Of a DNA stretch of 64,000 bases, positions 50,203 through 60,018 are shown in pieces (position 1 is the first letter of the stretch; each line of letters starts with the position of its first letter). The notes beneath the pieces were generated by a model. The model was given only the letters and a program-made list of their open reading frames with translations. It was not told the origin of the DNA and made no database searches. The translations under genes and the position numbers were made by a program. The stretch is taken from NCBI RefSeq assembly GCF_003286075.1, contig NZ_QLUV01000004.1:124001-188000 (forward strand), read 5' to 3'. This DNA is from Paracoccus endophyticus (lineage in GTDB: Bacteria > Pseudomonadota > Alphaproteobacteria > Rhodobacterales > Rhodobacteraceae).

Positions 50203-50838
50203 TCAGCCCGCCGCTGCGACAAAGGCGCGGATCAGGTCGGGGTCCTTGACCCCCGGCCCGGATTCGACCCCCGAGGAGACGTCCACCGCCGGCGCCCCTG
50301 TCAGGCGGATCGCCTCGGCCACGTTGCCGGGGGTCAGCCCGCCCGCCAGCATCCAGGGCTTGAGCAGCCGCCGCCCCGCCAGCAGCCGCCAGTCGAAGGA
50401 CAGGCCGTTCCCCCCGGGCAGGGCCGCGCCGGGCGCGGGCTTGGCATCGATCAGCAGCAGGTCCGCGACCAGCCCGTAATCCCACAGCGCGTCCAGATCG
50501 GCAGGTCCGGCGATGCCTACGGCCTTCATCACGGGCAGGCCGGTGCGGGCCTTGACCTCGGTGACGCGGGCAGGCGTCTCGGCCCCGTGCAGCTGCAGGA
50601 TGTCCAGCGGCACCTGCGCCAGCACCGCGTCCAGCGTGGCATCGTCGGGGTTCACGAACAGGCCCACGCGCGCCAGGCCGACCGGCGCCGCCCCGGCCAG
50701 CGCGGCGGCCTCTGCGATGCCAAGGTGACGGGGGGACTTCGGAAAGAACACAAGGCCCGCATAGCGCGCGCCGGCCTGCGCCGCGGCGGCCAGGTGGTCT
50801 GGCCGGGTCAGGCCGCAGATCTTGACGGCGGCGGGCAA
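50203..50838 (-). CDS. trpF: Phosphoribosylanthranilate isomerase
   Basis: TIM-barrel isomerase (211 aa) of tryptophan synthesis. [15 protein letters not shown] is the N-terminal motif with the catalytic Cys; [22 protein letters not shown] and [23 protein letters not shown] complete the barrel (general-acid Asp). No ATG fits; TTG at 50838, five bases after the lapA-type stop, gives the family N-terminus. It is thus translated with the upstream gene. Confidence 0.93.
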   Translation of the reverse strand: MPAAVKICGLTRPDHLAAAAQAGARYAGLVFFPKSPRHLGIAEAAALAGAAPVGLARVGLFVNPDDATLDAVLAQVPLDILQLHGAETPARVTEVKARTGLPVMKAVGIAGPADLDALWDYGLVADLLLIDAKPAPGAALPGGNGLSFDWRLLAGRRLLKPWMLAGGLTPGNVAEAIRLTGAPAVDVSSGVESGPGVKDPDLIRAFVAAAG

Positions 50839-50842
50839 GGAT

Positions 50843-51256
50843 CTAGCGCGCCGCGGGCAGCGTGGTCGCGGGGGCGGCAAGGGGCCGGGCAGGGGCCGCG
50901 GGGGAGGGCGGCGCGTCCAGGATCGCCAGCACCTCGTCGCGCGGGGCGGCATGGGTCTGGCGCAGGCCGCCGACCTCGCGTTCCAGCCGCGCCAGGTCGT
51001 TGGCCCGGCGCGACGATTCCTGGCGCAGATGCGCCTCGCGCAGCCATTCCCAGATCAGGCCCAGCACCATGCCCACCAGCAGGGACAGCAGGATGACCAG
51101 GAACAGCGGCATGCTGGCCGACCACGTGCCGCCGCCCAGATACTGGTCGAACTGGCCGGGAAACAGTCGGACGGTGACGATCCCGCGGTTCGCCATCGCC
51201 ACCAGGAACAGGGCCACGGCCAGCAGAACAAAGAACAACACCCGAATCAGACGCAT
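50843..51256 (-). CDS. LapA-domain (lipopolysaccharide assembly A-type) membrane protein
   Basis: A 137-aa inner-membrane protein with two hydrophobic helices: residues 1-22 and 48-72 ([21 protein letters not shown]), then a charged coiled region ([23 protein letters not shown]) and an Ala/Pro tail. The MRLIRVLFF ... [13 protein letters not shown] pattern matches the DUF1049/LapA domain. Its place between ihfB and trpF is conserved in Rhodobacteraceae. Its function in this clade is not shown. Confidence 0.85.
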   Translation of the reverse strand: MRLIRVLFFVLLAVALFLVAMANRGIVTVRLFPGQFDQYLGGGTWSASMPLFLVILLSLLVGMVLGLIWEWLREAHLRQESSRRANDLARLEREVGGLRQTHAAPRDEVLAILDAPPSPAAPARPLAAPATTLPAAR

Positions 51257-51359
51257 CGGCCACCCGTGACGATAAAGGATTTCTGCGGGGCCATCCCGCC
51301 CGCGCCACTTTCGCCCATGCCGCGATCAGGTTCAACCGCCGCGCGGCCCGGCCGCGGCG

Positions 51360-51641
51360 TCAGCCGTCGTTCAGCCGGTCGCGCAGCAGCTTGCCGGTCT
51401 TGAAGAAGGGCACGTGCTTTTCATCGACCTTGACCGATTCGCCGGTGCGCGGGTTGCGGCCCTGCCGGGCGTCGCGCTTCTTGACCGAGAACGCCCCGAA
51501 GCCGCGCAGTTCGACCCGGTCGCCGCGGGCCATGGCCTCGATGATCTCCTCGAACACCGTGCCGACGATCTTTTCCACGTCGCGCTGGATCAGATGCGGG
51601 TTTTCGTCCGCGATGATCTGGATCAGTTCGGAACGGATCAT
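51360..51641 (-). CDS. ihfB: Integration host factor subunit beta
   Basis: A 93-aa DNA-bending protein of the HU/IHF family. Opening [17 protein letters not shown], core [48 protein letters not shown], where the arm has the intercalating Pro (NPRTG). It lies after the rpsA terminator, so it needs either read-through or its own promoter from the AT-rich segment at about 51700-51735. Confidence 0.97.
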   Translation of the reverse strand: MIRSELIQIIADENPHLIQRDVEKIVGTVFEEIIEAMARGDRVELRGFGAFSVKKRDARQGRNPRTGESVKVDEKHVPFFKTGKLLRDRLNDG

Positions 51642-51735
51642 GGGCGTCCTGCGCGTTGGCGGCGGGTCCGGGATGGGATCAGATACTTGTGTCCGAACGC
51701 GACCCAAATGAAAAGGTTGCAAAAAATCCTGAGAC

Positions 51736-51770
51736 AAAGAAAAACCGCCGCCCCCGGACGGGGACGGCGG
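51736..51770 (-). terminator. Terminator of rpsA
   Basis: CCGCCGCCCC (51745-51754) pairs with GGGGACGGCGG (51760-51770) around a short loop with one mismatch. On the minus strand TTTTTCTTT (complement of 51736-51744) follows the stem, about 20 nt after the rpsA stop. Confidence 0.85.
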
Positions 51771-51792
51771 CGAAAGGGGATCGCCTAAGCGA

Positions 51793-53472
51793 TCAGCCGC
51801 GGTTCTTGAGCGCCGCGCCGAGGATGTCGCCCAGCGACGCGCCCGAATCGGACGAGCCGTACTGGTCGATGGCCTCTTTCTCCTCGGCGATCTCGCGCGC
51901 CTTGATCGACAGGCCCAGACGGCGGGTCTTGGTGTCGATGTTGGTCACGCGCGCATCCACCGTGTCCCCGACCTGGAAGCGTTCGGGACGCTGGTCCTGA
52001 CGGTCGCGCGCCAGGTCGGACCGGCGGATGAACGACTTGACGCCGTTGTATTCCACTTCGATCCCGCCCTCCTCGATCGCCGTCACCGTGACGGACACGA
52101 CCGAGCCGCGCTTCACGCCATCGACCGCCTCGGTCATGGTGTCGTTTTCCAGAGCCTTGATCGACAGGCTGATGCGTTCCTTGTCGACATCGACCTCCTG
52201 AACGGCCGCGCGGACGACGTCGCCCTTGCGATAGTTCTGGATCGCATCCTCGCCGCGCTGGTCCCACGACAGGTCCGACAGGTGGACCATGCCGTCGATG
52301 TCGCCGTCCAGGCCCACGAACAGACCGAATTCGGTGATGTTCTTGACCTCGCCCTCGATCTGGGTGCCGGCCGGGTGGGTTTCGGCGAAGACTTCCCACG
52401 GGTTGCGCATGGTCTGCTTGAGGCCAAGGCTCACGCGGCGCTTCTGCTCGTCGATCTCCAGCACCATGACGTCAACCTCCTGCGAGGTGGACACGATCTT
52501 GCCGGGGTGGACGTTCTTCTTGGTCCACGACATTTCGGACACGTGGACCAGGCCCTCGACGCCCGCCTCCAGCTCGACGAAGGCGCCGTAGTCGGTGATG
52601 TTGGTCACGCGGCCCTTGTGGACCGACCCGATCGGGAACTTGGCGGCCACGGTGTCCCACGGATCGGACTGCAGCTGCTTCATGCCCAGGCTGATGCGGT
52701 GGGTTTCCTTGTTGATCTTGACGACCTGGACCTTGACGGTCTCGCCGATCGCCAGGATCTCGGACGGGTGGTTGACGCGGCGCCACGCCATGTCGGTGAC
52801 GTGCAGCAGGCCGTCCACGCCGCCCAGGTCCACGAAGGCACCGTATTCGGTGATGTTCTTGACGACGCCGTCAACGACCTGACCCTCGTGCAGGTTGGAA
52901 ATGACCTCGGCGCGCTGTTCGGCGCGGCTTTCTTCCAGGATGGCGCGGCGCGACACGACGATGTTGCCGCGGCGACGGTCCATCTTCAGGATCTGGAACG
53001 GCTGCTTCAGACCCATCAGCGGGCCGGCATCGCGCACGGGGCGCACGTCCACCTGGCTGCCTGGCAGGAACGCCACGGCGCCGCCCAGATCGACGGTGAA
53101 GCCGCCCTTGACGCGGCCGAAGATGGCGCCATCGACGCGCTCTTCCTTGGCGTAGGCCTGCTCCAGACGGTCCCACGCCTCTTCGCGGCGGGCCTTCTCG
53201 CGGCTGATCGAGGCTTCGCCGCGGGCGTTCTCCACGCGGTCCAGATAGACCTCGACCTCGTCGCCGACCTTGATGGTCGCGTCCTCGCCGGGGGCTGCGA
53301 ATTCCTTAAGATCGACGCGGCCTTCCATCTTGTAGCCGACGTCGATGATGGCCTGGCCTGCCTCGATGGCAATGACCCGGCCCTTGACGACCGAACCTTC
53401 GTTCGGGGTGTCGATTTCGAGGCTGTCGTTCAGAAGGGCCTCGAATTCCTCCATGGATGCGTTCTTCGCCAT
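51793..53472 (-). CDS. rpsA: 30S ribosomal protein S1
   Basis: A 559-aa S1 with six OB-fold S1 repeats: about residues 28-95, 113-180, 199-267, 284-354, 371-441 and 458-527. Each later repeat carries [25 protein letters not shown] or [10 protein letters not shown] type segments with HVSEMS/HLSDLS. The start [14 protein letters not shown] at 53472 is preferred; an open frame 30 codons longer upstream has no similarity. AAGGA lies 11-12 bases upstream, a long SD spacing, as often at S1-controlled starts. It is preceded by a folded leader and a promoter. Confidence 0.96.
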   Translation of the reverse strand: MAKNASMEEFEALLNDSLEIDTPNEGSVVKGRVIAIEAGQAIIDVGYKMEGRVDLKEFAAPGEDATIKVGDEVEVYLDRVENARGEASISREKARREEAWDRLEQAYAKEERVDGAIFGRVKGGFTVDLGGAVAFLPGSQVDVRPVRDAGPLMGLKQPFQILKMDRRRGNIVVSRRAILEESRAEQRAEVISNLHEGQVVDGVVKNITEYGAFVDLGGVDGLLHVTDMAWRRVNHPSEILAIGETVKVQVVKINKETHRISLGMKQLQSDPWDTVAAKFPIGSVHKGRVTNITDYGAFVELEAGVEGLVHVSEMSWTKKNVHPGKIVSTSQEVDVMVLEIDEQKRRVSLGLKQTMRNPWEVFAETHPAGTQIEGEVKNITEFGLFVGLDGDIDGMVHLSDLSWDQRGEDAIQNYRKGDVVRAAVQEVDVDKERISLSIKALENDTMTEAVDGVKRGSVVSVTVTAIEEGGIEVEYNGVKSFIRRSDLARDRQDQRPERFQVGDTVDARVTNIDTKTRRLGLSIKAREIAEEKEAIDQYGSSDSGASLGDILGAALKNRG

Positions 53473-53508
53473 GCGGCTGTCAGTTCCTTTGTGCATGTGT
53501 ATGGGCCT

Positions 53509-53606
53509 GGCGGTTGGCTCCGCCGGTCTGTTGGTCCCCGGAACGACAAAGGGTCGCAGCAATGGCCCGACCCGGTGGAAAGCGGCCTGTTGTGGCCCTG
53601 TCGTTC
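53509..53606 (-). ncRNA. Candidate structured leader of rpsA mRNA (three-way junction)
   Basis: GAACGACA (53541-53548) pairs perfectly with TGTCGTTC (53599-53606). Enclosed are GGGTCG/CGACCC (53551-53556 with 53568-53573) and GGCC/GGCC (53584-53587 with 53594-53597), a three-way junction directly after the likely transcript start. A further stem, GGCGG/CCGCC (53509-53513 with 53520-53524), precedes the SD. Autoregulation by S1 or another protein is inference. Confidence 0.4.
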
Positions 53607-53623
53607 ACGAAGACTTGGCCGCG

Positions 53624-53652
53624 CGTATAGACGCCGGGGGCCGCAAAGGCAA
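53624..53652 (-). promoter_or_regulatory. Candidate sigma-70 promoter of rpsA
   Basis: On the minus strand TTGCCT (53647-53652), exactly 17 bp, then TATACG (53624-53629). Each hexamer matches consensus in four of six bases. The start would be near 53617, about 145 nt before the rpsA ATG. The 312-nt rpsA-cmk gap (53473-53784) holds this, the folded leader and nothing else I can name. Confidence 0.5.
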
Positions 53653-53784
53653 GGGCAGCCGTGGATCAGGCCAGATCGCCCGCGTCCCGGGATCGGGGCA
53701 GGGCCGCCCGCGGGGCGCGCGCGGGATCTGTCGTCACCCGCCCGGACCGACGCGACCGCAAGGGATCATGCGCCCCTGCCCGGA

Positions 53785-54372
53785 TCAGCCCGCACGGCGT
53801 TGCACGACCTCGACCACGGCGGCGGCCACCGCCTGGTCGATGGTCATGGCGGTGGTGTCCAGCACCACCGCATCGGGCGCGGGGCGCAGGGGGGCCGCGG
53901 CGCGGGCGCTGTCGCGGGCGTCACGCTCGCGCAGCTGCGCCAGCATCTCGGCCGGATCGACGCCCAGTTCGGCCGCACGGCGGCCCGCGCGGGTCGCGTC
54001 GTCGGCCACGACATACAGCTTGACCGCTGCCTCGGGGCAGATGACCGTCCCGATGTCGCGCCCGTCCAGCACCGCGCCGGGTTCCTGAAGGGCAAAGCGG
54101 CGCTGGAAATCGACCAGCGCCGACCGCACCCCGGGCAGTGCTGCGACACGCGAGGCCGCCTGCCCGGCCTCGGCCGAGCGCAGGCCGGGGCGGGCCAGGT
54201 CGGCGGCGGTCAGGGCCTGTGCGGCGGCAACGGGATCGCCGCCCATCGCGCCCACCGCGCGATACAGCAGCCCCGTGTCCAGATGCGGGAACCCGAAATG
54301 CGCCGCCAGCGCCCGCGCGATGGTGCCCTTGCCCGATGCGGCGGGTCCGTCGATGGCGATGGTGAATGGCAT
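53785..54372 (-). CDS. cmk: Cytidylate kinase
   Basis: A 195-aa kinase making CDP and dCDP. P-loop is [33 protein letters not shown] is the nucleotide region, and [31 protein letters not shown] the LID and NMP-binding site. The order cmk-rpsA-ihfB is conserved in many Proteobacteria. Shorter than E. coli Cmk (about 225 aa), consistent with the short NMP-binding domain of this clade. Confidence 0.95.
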   Translation of the reverse strand: MPFTIAIDGPAASGKGTIARALAAHFGFPHLDTGLLYRAVGAMGGDPVAAAQALTAADLARPGLRSAEAGQAASRVAALPGVRSALVDFQRRFALQEPGAVLDGRDIGTVICPEAAVKLYVVADDATRAGRRAAELGVDPAEMLAQLRERDARDSARAAAPLRPAPDAVVLDTTAMTIDQAVAAAVVEVVQRRAG

Positions 54373-54513
54373 GGCGCGGTCTCCGGCGAATGCAACGGGA
54401 TTGCCACAGGCGGCGGCGCAAGGAAAGCGGGCGGCGCGCAGGGCTGCGGCTGGTCGTGCGGGCGATCATGCAGCCGCAGGCGGGACCCGGGGCGCCGGGA
54501 CGATGGCCGCCGG

Positions 54514-55686
54514 TCAGACGATCGCCGCTTCGGCGAACGGTCGGCCGTCCAGCACCCTCTGGACGCCCAGGGGCGACAGGTCCAGCGTCACCCAGTCGCC
54601 GTGGACGATCTGTTCCGCGATGCCGCGCCCCACGGCCGGGGCCTGTTGCAGGCCGTGGCCGGAAAAGCCGTTGGCGTGATACAGGTTCGGCACCAGCGGG
54701 TGGCGGCCCAGGATGGCATTCTGGTCCAGCGTGTTGAACGCATAATGCCCCGCCCATCCGCGCACCGCCCTGGCCGCGCCGAAGCCTTCGGCCCGGTTGT
54801 AGAGCGCGGGCCAGACGTGATCCTCCCACAGGGCATGGTCGGGGTCGAAATCGTCGGGCGCGCAGGGGCCGTCGCAGGCGGGCACGGCCGCGGCCAGCCA
54901 CTGGCCGTGTTCCGGCCGGAACCAGAGGCCCGAGGGATCGACGACCAGCGGCGCGTCCGGGTGGCGCGCCCCGGGGGCGTCGACGACAAAGATCGTGCGC
55001 TTGCGCGGCTCGACCGGCAGGTCCAGCCCCATCGTCCGCATCAGGGCCCCGGCGCGCGGCCCGGCGCAGTTGACGACCACGTCGGCGGCTCGCCGCCCGC
55101 CCTGTTCCAGCAGGACCGCCGCCACGCGACCGCCCTCGCGTTCAAGCGCGGTCACGCGGTCGCGCAGCCAGACCGCGCCGGCGGCGCGCGACGCGTTCCT
55201 CAGCCCCGCCAACAGGCCCATGTTGTCGAAGAACCCCTCGTCGCGCGGGCCGAACGACCCCGCCACGACATCGTCCAGCGCCATCCAGGGCCAGCGGGCG
55301 GCCAGCCCCGCGCGGTCCAGCACCTGCGTCGCGGCGCCCAGCGACCGCTGCATCGCGGCCAGCGTGTCCAGTTGCCGGGCGCCCGCCTCGGTCGCGGTAA
55401 GGAACAGATAGCCGTTTTCCCTGAATCCCAGGTCCGGCACGCCTCCCGCAGGGGCGGTCCAGGCCGCGAAGTCGCGGATGAACTCGACCCCGAAGCGGCT
55501 GATCGCCACGTTGACCGGGGTGGTGAACTGCGACCGGATGGCGGCCGCCGACAGCGCGGTGGACGACGTGGCATAGCTGGGGTCGGGCTCGATGACGGTG
55601 ACGCGCAGTCCGGGGTCCATGCGGGTCAGCCAGAACGCCACCGACGCGCCCATCACCGCGCCCCCCACGATCAGCACCTCGGTCAT
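54514..55686 (-). CDS. FAD-dependent oxidoreductase, DAO family
   Basis: A 390-aa flavoprotein of the D-amino-acid oxidase / sarcosine dehydrogenase superfamily. The N-terminal Rossmann motif is [17 protein letters not shown] with [20 protein letters not shown]; the C-terminal FAD segment is [27 protein letters not shown], and [13 protein letters not shown] is typical. The substrate is likely a secondary amine or amino acid; not determined. It begins at 55686 and is divergent from NDUFA12 by 177 nt. Confidence 0.88.
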   Translation of the reverse strand: MTEVLIVGGAVMGASVAFWLTRMDPGLRVTVIEPDPSYATSSTALSAAAIRSQFTTPVNVAISRFGVEFIRDFAAWTAPAGGVPDLGFRENGYLFLTATEAGARQLDTLAAMQRSLGAATQVLDRAGLAARWPWMALDDVVAGSFGPRDEGFFDNMGLLAGLRNASRAAGAVWLRDRVTALEREGGRVAAVLLEQGGRRAADVVVNCAGPRAGALMRTMGLDLPVEPRKRTIFVVDAPGARHPDAPLVVDPSGLWFRPEHGQWLAAAVPACDGPCAPDDFDPDHALWEDHVWPALYNRAEGFGAARAVRGWAGHYAFNTLDQNAILGRHPLVPNLYHANGFSGHGLQQAPAVGRGIAEQIVHGDWVTLDLSPLGVQRVLDGRPFAEAAIV

Positions 55687-55863
55687 CCTGCGCCCCGTTC
55701 CCGGTCGGGCGCCTGCCGGCCCGATCCCCGCAGCGTGGGCCGGGGACGGGCGGCGCCGCAAGCCGGGTGCGTCACTCTGCCGTGGTCATGCGGCAAGGTG
55801 CTGGACCTTGGGCCGGGGATGGGCGATAGGAACTCATCTTGCCGACAACAGCCGGAGCCGCCC

Positions 55864-56238
55864 ATGTGGATCGTCTATCGCCTGCTGACCTGGTGGAACG
55901 GTCAGACGCTCGGGACCCAGCTGTGGACCCGGCGCCACGGTTCGGCGGTGGGCGAGGATGAGCAGGGCAACCTGTATTACCAGACCGCCGGCGGCAAGCG
56001 CCGCTGGGTCATCTACAACGGCGAATCCGACGCAAGCCGCGTGCCGCCCGAATGGCACGGCTGGCTGCATTTCACCTATGACGAGCCGCCCACCCGCGGG
56101 GCGCTGCCGCACAAGGCCTGGCAGCGGCCCCATGTGCCCAACCTGACCGGCACGCCGGGCGCCTATCACCCGGCCGGGTCGCTGTATCGCGCCGAACCGC
56201 TGAAGCGGCGCGACTATGACGCGTGGCGGCCGGAGTAG
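55864..56238 (+). CDS. NDUFA12-type NADH:ubiquinone oxidoreductase subunit
   Basis: A 124-aa homologue of the mitochondrial complex I accessory subunit NDUFA12 (B17.2). [33 protein letters not shown] is the family core. Found in complex I of Paracoccus and relatives but encoded away from the nuo operon, as here. It is followed by an MlaD gene one base after the stop, suggesting an operon with MlaD and DUF2155. Confidence 0.92.
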   Translation: MWIVYRLLTWWNGQTLGTQLWTRRHGSAVGEDEQGNLYYQTAGGKRRWVIYNGESDASRVPPEWHGWLHFTYDEPPTRGALPHKAWQRPHVPNLTGTPGAYHPAGSLYRAEPLKRRDYDAWRPE

Positions 56239-56239
56239 C

Positions 56240-56722
56240 ATGACCGCCGCATCCGAACGGGCCGAACTGCTGGTCGGCGCGGTGGTGATCGCCGTCGCCG
56301 CCGGCTTTCTAATCTGGTCCACCGGCGCGCTGACCGGGCCAGGGCGCGACAGCTATCCGCTGGTCGCGTCCTTTCCGAACGTGGACGGAATCGAGAAGGG
56401 GACAGAGGTGCGGCTGGCCGGGGTCCGCGTCGGCCGCGTCGACGAGGTTTCGCTGAACCCGCAGACCTATCTGGCCGAGGCCAGGCTGAGCATCCCCGCC
56501 GGCATTGCCCTGCCCACCGACAGCGCGGCGCTGATCCAGTCCGACGGTCTGCTGGGCGGCGCCTATGTCGAGCTGCGCCCCGGCGGCGCACCCGACCTGC
56601 TGGGTCCGGGCGACGAGATCGAAGACGTTCAGGGCGCCGTCAGTCTGCTGACGTTGATGATGAAGTTCGTCGATTCCAAATCCGCCGAGGGGGACGCCCC
56701 CGCCGCGGGCGCGCAGCCGTGA
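56240..56722 (+). CDS. MlaD-type phospholipid transport (MCE) protein
   Basis: A 160-aa protein with one N-terminal transmembrane anchor (ELLVGAVVIAVAAGFLIW) and one MCE domain: FPNVDGIEKGTEVRLAGVRVGRVDEVSL then IQSDGLLGGAYVELRPGG. It would form a ring in the periplasm moving phospholipids between membranes in the Mla system. No mlaE, mlaF, mlaB or mlaC is nearby. It starts 1 nt after NDUFA12 and its stop overlaps the DUF2155 GTG (GTGA). Confidence 0.9.
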   Translation: MTAASERAELLVGAVVIAVAAGFLIWSTGALTGPGRDSYPLVASFPNVDGIEKGTEVRLAGVRVGRVDEVSLNPQTYLAEARLSIPAGIALPTDSAALIQSDGLLGGAYVELRPGGAPDLLGPGDEIEDVQGAVSLLTLMMKFVDSKSAEGDAPAAGAQP

Positions 56723-57312
56723 TCGGGCGGGCGCTGCTGCCGGTCCTGGCGGCCCTGCCGCTGGCCCAGCCTGCTGCGGCGCAGTCCCGCGCCTCTACCG
56801 ACATCGCGCCGGGCAGCCGGGCGGCGGTGGTCCAGCCCGCGGCCGCGGGCGACATCGCGCGGGCGCAGGGGGCGCTGCTGCGGGGACTGGACAAGGTCTC
56901 GGGCCGGTCCACCGAGCTGTCGCTGCTGGTGGGCGAGGCGGTGCGCTTCGGCCGGCTGGAGGTGCGGCTGGGCGAATGCCGCTATCCTGCCGCCGACCGC
57001 GATTCGGACGCGTTCGCGGAACTGACGATCACCGACACGACCTCGAACGAGACGCGCTTTGCCGGATGGATGATCGCGTCCTCTCCGGCGCTGTCGGCGC
57101 TGGACGATGCGCGCTATGATGTCTGGGTGGTGTCGTGCACGGACGGCACGACCGACGCCCGCCCCGACCTGGTCTATGAACCCGACACCGTGGCCCCCGC
57201 AGGCGGCGAGGGCGAGGCGGTGCCCCCCGAGGGGGCCGGCCCCGACGGCGGCGAGGCCCCCCCGCCCGAGGACAGCGACGCCGCCAGCGCCGAGGCCGAG
57301 GGCAACGGATAG
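56719..57312 (+). CDS. DUF2155 exported protein
   Basis: A 197-aa exported protein. The GTG start overlaps the mlaD stop. Signal peptide (1-22, ending PAAAQ). DUF2155 core at about 50-150: LRGLDKVSGRSTELSLLVGEAVRFGRLEVRLGECRYP, TDTTSNETRFAGWMIASSPALSALDDARYDVWVVSC, with two conserved Cys. The last 45 residues are Glu/Pro/Gly-rich. This tail's DNA is also, on the other strand, the end of aat over 139 nt. The role is unknown; conserved next to accBC-aat in relatives. Confidence 0.88.
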   Translation: MIGRALLPVLAALPLAQPAAAQSRASTDIAPGSRAAVVQPAAAGDIARAQGALLRGLDKVSGRSTELSLLVGEAVRFGRLEVRLGECRYPAADRDSDAFAELTITDTTSNETRFAGWMIASSPALSALDDARYDVWVVSCTDGTTDARPDLVYEPDTVAPAGGEGEAVPPEGAGPDGGEAPPPEDSDAASAEAEGNG

Positions 57313-57887
57313 GCCCGAAAGTCGGCGGGGATCGTGATCGCGTGGGCCAGCTGGCGGCGATAGACGCTGCGCGGGATCTCGTGCCCGCCCATCGAGGCCA
57401 GGTGCGGCGTCAGGTACTGGGTGTCGAACAGCACGAACCCGCAGCGCGCCAGATGGTCGCTGGTCCAGACGAGCGCCATCTTGGACCCGTCGCGCCGGGC
57501 CGAGAACATGCTTTCCCCGAAGAACGCGCCGCCCAGCGTCACGCCGAAGATGCCGCCGGCCAGCGCGCCCTCGTGATAGACGGCCAGCGCATGGGCGTGT
57601 CCCATCGCGTGCAGGTCCCTGTAAAGCTGGCGCAGCGGCGCGTTGATCCAGGTTTCCGGGCGGTTCGCGCAGTGGCCGACGATCGCATCGAAATCGCGGG
57701 CGATCTCGGCGTGCCAGCCGCCACGCGCCAGACTGCGCCTGAGCGAGCGCGAGGCATGGACCCCGCCGACCGGCAGCACGCCCCGCAGCGGCGGGTCGAA
57801 CCAGTGCAGGCGGTGATCCACCGCCGAGACGGCCATCGGAAAGACCCCCTGGGCATAGCCGGTCAGCAATTGGGCCGTGTTCAGCAT
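57174..57887 (-). CDS. aat: Leucyl/phenylalanyl-tRNA--protein transferase
   Basis: A 237-aa enzyme adding Leu/Phe to proteins with N-terminal Arg/Lys, marking them for ClpS-ClpAP (N-end rule). QLLTGYAQGVFPMAVSAVDHRLHWFDPPLRGVLP, ARDFDAIVGHCANRPETWIN and GGIFGVTLGGAFFGESMFSARRDGSKMAL are the family segments. The C-terminal 40 residues are a Ser/Gly/Pro tail not found in normal Aat, read through the end of DUF2155 on the other strand. It lies downstream of accC but beyond its terminator. Confidence 0.93.
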   Translation of the reverse strand: MLNTAQLLTGYAQGVFPMAVSAVDHRLHWFDPPLRGVLPVGGVHASRSLRRSLARGGWHAEIARDFDAIVGHCANRPETWINAPLRQLYRDLHAMGHAHALAVYHEGALAGGIFGVTLGGAFFGESMFSARRDGSKMALVWTSDHLARCGFVLFDTQYLTPHLASMGGHEIPRSVYRRQLAHAITIPADFRAYPLPSASALAASLSSGGGASPPSGPAPSGGTASPSPPAGATVSGS

Positions 57888-58016
57888 CCGACGCTCTCAG
57901 GACTTGGCGGGGGCAGGTTAGCGGCCGGGCCGGGCCTTGGCCAGCCGCACAGCCTTGCGCCGCGCACAGGGCGAGGGGGCGGGACGACGCGGGCGGGCCG
58001 TGGTGGTCGCCGCGAC

Positions 58017-58042
58017 GGGAAAGGCCGGCGTCGCCGCCGGCC
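58017..58042 (-). terminator. Terminator of accBC
   Basis: GGCCGGCG (58023-58030), loop TCGC, CGCCGGCC (58035-58042): eight GC pairs, 8 nt beyond the accC stop on the minus strand and followed there by TTTCCC. Confidence 0.65.
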
Positions 58043-58050
58043 GTCTCGGG

Positions 58051-59397
58051 TCAGTTCAGGTTTTCCGACAGCCAGCGTTCAAGCCAGTGAATGGAATAGT
58101 TCCCGCGCTGGATGTCGGGTTCTTCAAGCAACGCGCGAAACAGCGGGATCGTGGTGTCCACGCCGTCCACGATCAGCTCTCCCAGCGCGCGGTTCAGACG
58201 CGCCAGCGCCTCGTCGCGGTCGCGGCCATGCACGATCAGCTTGCCGATCAGGCTGTCGTAGAACGGCGGGATCGCATAGCCGTCATAGATGGCGCTGTCC
58301 ATGCGAACGCCCAGCCCGCCGGGCGCGTGATACTGGGTGATCCGGCCGGGGCAGGGGGTAAAGTTCGGCAGCTTCTCGGCGTTGATGCGCACCTCGATCG
58401 CGTGGCCGCGGATCGACAGCTGGTCCTGCGACAGCGTCAGCGGATGGCCCGCCGCGACGCGGATCTGCTCGCGCACGAGGTCCACGCCGAAGATCGCCTC
58501 GGTCACCGGATGCTCGACCTGGAGGCGGGTGTTCATCTCGATGAAGTAGAACTCGTCGTCTTCGAACAGGAACTCGACGGTGCCTGCGCCCGCATAGCCC
58601 AGCTTGGCCATCGCATCGGCGCAGATGCCGCCGATGCGCGCGCGCTGCTCGGGGGTGATGACGGGGCCGGGCGCCTCCTCCAGCACCTTCTGGTGGCGCC
58701 GTTGCAGCGAGCAGTCGCGCTCGCCCAGATGGATCGCCGCGCCCTTGCCGTCGCCGAAGACCTGGATCTCGATATGGCGCGGGCGCTGAAGGTATTTCTC
58801 GATATAGACCTCGTCGTTGCCGAAGGCGGCCTTGGCCTCGGCCCGCGCGGTGCGGAAGGCGACCTCCAGGCCCGCCTCGTCATGGGCGACCTTCATGCCG
58901 CGCCCGCCGCCGCCGGCGGTGGCCTTGATGATGACCGGATAGCCGATCTGCCCGGCGACCGTCTTGGCCGACGCCACATCCGCGACGCCGCCGTCGGACC
59001 CCGGCACCACGGGGATGCCCAGCGCCCTGGCGGTGTCCTTGGCGGTAATCTTGTCGCCCATGATGCGGATATGCTCCGCGCGCGGTCCGATGAAGGTCAG
59101 GCCGTGATCCTCGACCATCTGCACGAAGGTCGCGTTCTCGGACAGAAAGCCGTAGCCGGGATGGATCGCCTGCGCGCCGGTGATCTCGCAGGCCGAGATG
59201 ATCGCAGGCATCGACAGATACGACAGCTGCGACGGCGGCGGGCCGATGCAGACGGATTCGTCGGCCATGCGGACGTGCATGGCGTCGGTGTCGGCCGTGG
59301 AATGGACCGCGACCGAGGCGATGCCCATCTCGCGGCAAGCGCGGATGACGCGCAGCGCGATCTCGCCGCGGTTGGCGATCAGGATCTTGTCGAACAT
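58051..59397 (-). CDS. accC: Acetyl-CoA carboxylase biotin carboxylase subunit
   Basis: ATP-grasp carboxylase (448 aa) that carboxylates biotin on AccB for fatty acid synthesis. [23 protein letters not shown] is the N-terminus; ATP-binding glycine loop is GGGGRGMK; metal and bicarbonate residues in [20 protein letters not shown] follows. It is 17 nt after accB, one operon, and ends in a hairpin. Confidence 0.97.
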   Translation of the reverse strand: MFDKILIANRGEIALRVIRACREMGIASVAVHSTADTDAMHVRMADESVCIGPPPSQLSYLSMPAIISACEITGAQAIHPGYGFLSENATFVQMVEDHGLTFIGPRAEHIRIMGDKITAKDTARALGIPVVPGSDGGVADVASAKTVAGQIGYPVIIKATAGGGGRGMKVAHDEAGLEVAFRTARAEAKAAFGNDEVYIEKYLQRPRHIEIQVFGDGKGAAIHLGERDCSLQRRHQKVLEEAPGPVITPEQRARIGGICADAMAKLGYAGAGTVEFLFEDDEFYFIEMNTRLQVEHPVTEAIFGVDLVREQIRVAAGHPLTLSQDQLSIRGHAIEVRINAEKLPNFTPCPGRITQYHAPGGLGVRMDSAIYDGYAIPPFYDSLIGKLIVHGRDRDEALARLNRALGELIVDGVDTTIPLFRALLEEPDIQRGNYSIHWLERWLSENLN

Positions 59398-59414
59398 GGG
59401 CCGGCGGTCCCCGC

Positions 59415-59915
59415 TCACTCGACGACCATCAGGGGGGCGCCGAACTCGACCGGGGTGCCGTCCTCGACCAGTATGCGGCGGACGGTGCCCGCGCGGGGCG
59501 CGGGGATGTGGTTCATCGTCTTCATTGCCTCGACGATCAGCAGCGTGTCGCCCTCGGCCACCTGCTGGCCGATGGTGACGAAGGGCGCCGACCCCGGCTC
59601 GGCCGACAGATAGCAGGTGCCGACCATGGGCGAGGTCACGGCCCCCGGCAGGGAGGCCGGGTCCCCCGCGGGCGGCGCGGCGGGGGCCTGGCCGGCCTGC
59701 GGGGCCTGGGGCGCCTGCTGGACCTGGGGCGCGGGGGCGCTGTGCATCATGACCGGCGCGGCCTGCTTGGCCAGCTGGATGGTCAGGCGGTCGTTCTCGC
59801 CGTATTCCCGTTCCACCGACAGCTCGGTCAGCTGGTTGCGGTTCAACAGCTCGGCCAGCGCCTGGATGAAGGCGACGTCGCCCTCATGGTGCGCGGTGTG
59901 ATCTTTGTCGCTCAT
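59415..59915 (-). CDS. accB: Biotin carboxyl carrier protein of acetyl-CoA carboxylase
   Basis: A 166-aa carrier. N-terminal domain to about residue 55, a Pro/Ala/Gln linker ([21 protein letters not shown], about 68-88), then a biotinyl domain with [12 protein letters not shown], where K132 is biotinylated; Met-to-Thr after the Lys is common in alphaproteobacteria. A TATAAG -10-like element lies 44-49 bp upstream of the ATG. It is the first gene of accBC. Confidence 0.96.
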   Translation of the reverse strand: MSDKDHTAHHEGDVAFIQALAELLNRNQLTELSVEREYGENDRLTIQLAKQAAPVMMHSAPAPQVQQAPQAPQAGQAPAAPPAGDPASLPGAVTSPMVGTCYLSAEPGSAPFVTIGQQVAEGDTLLIVEAMKTMNHIPAPRAGTVRRILVEDGTPVEFGAPLMVVE

Positions 59916-59958
59916 GCGTCTCTGCCTCATGCCGTTCTGATGTCGGCGCTCTGGCGGG

Positions 59959-59964
59959 CTTATA
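59959..59964 (-). promoter_or_regulatory. Candidate -10 element of accBC
   Basis: On the minus strand TATAAG, five of six consensus bases, would start transcription about 37 nt before the accB ATG. No convincing -35 at 16-18 bp (TTCCCT is the nearest), so the promoter is tentative. Confidence 0.3.
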
Positions 59965-60018
59965 TCTTGACCGCCGCGCCAAGGGAAACCGTTTCGGGCC
60001 GCCGTCCGGCCGGCGCTG

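Noticed and set aside
52282-56238. A 1318-codon plus-strand frame opposite rpsA, cmk and the oxidoreductase
   Set aside because: Only its last 124 codons (NDUFA12) are real; the rest is a shadow of minus-strand genes.
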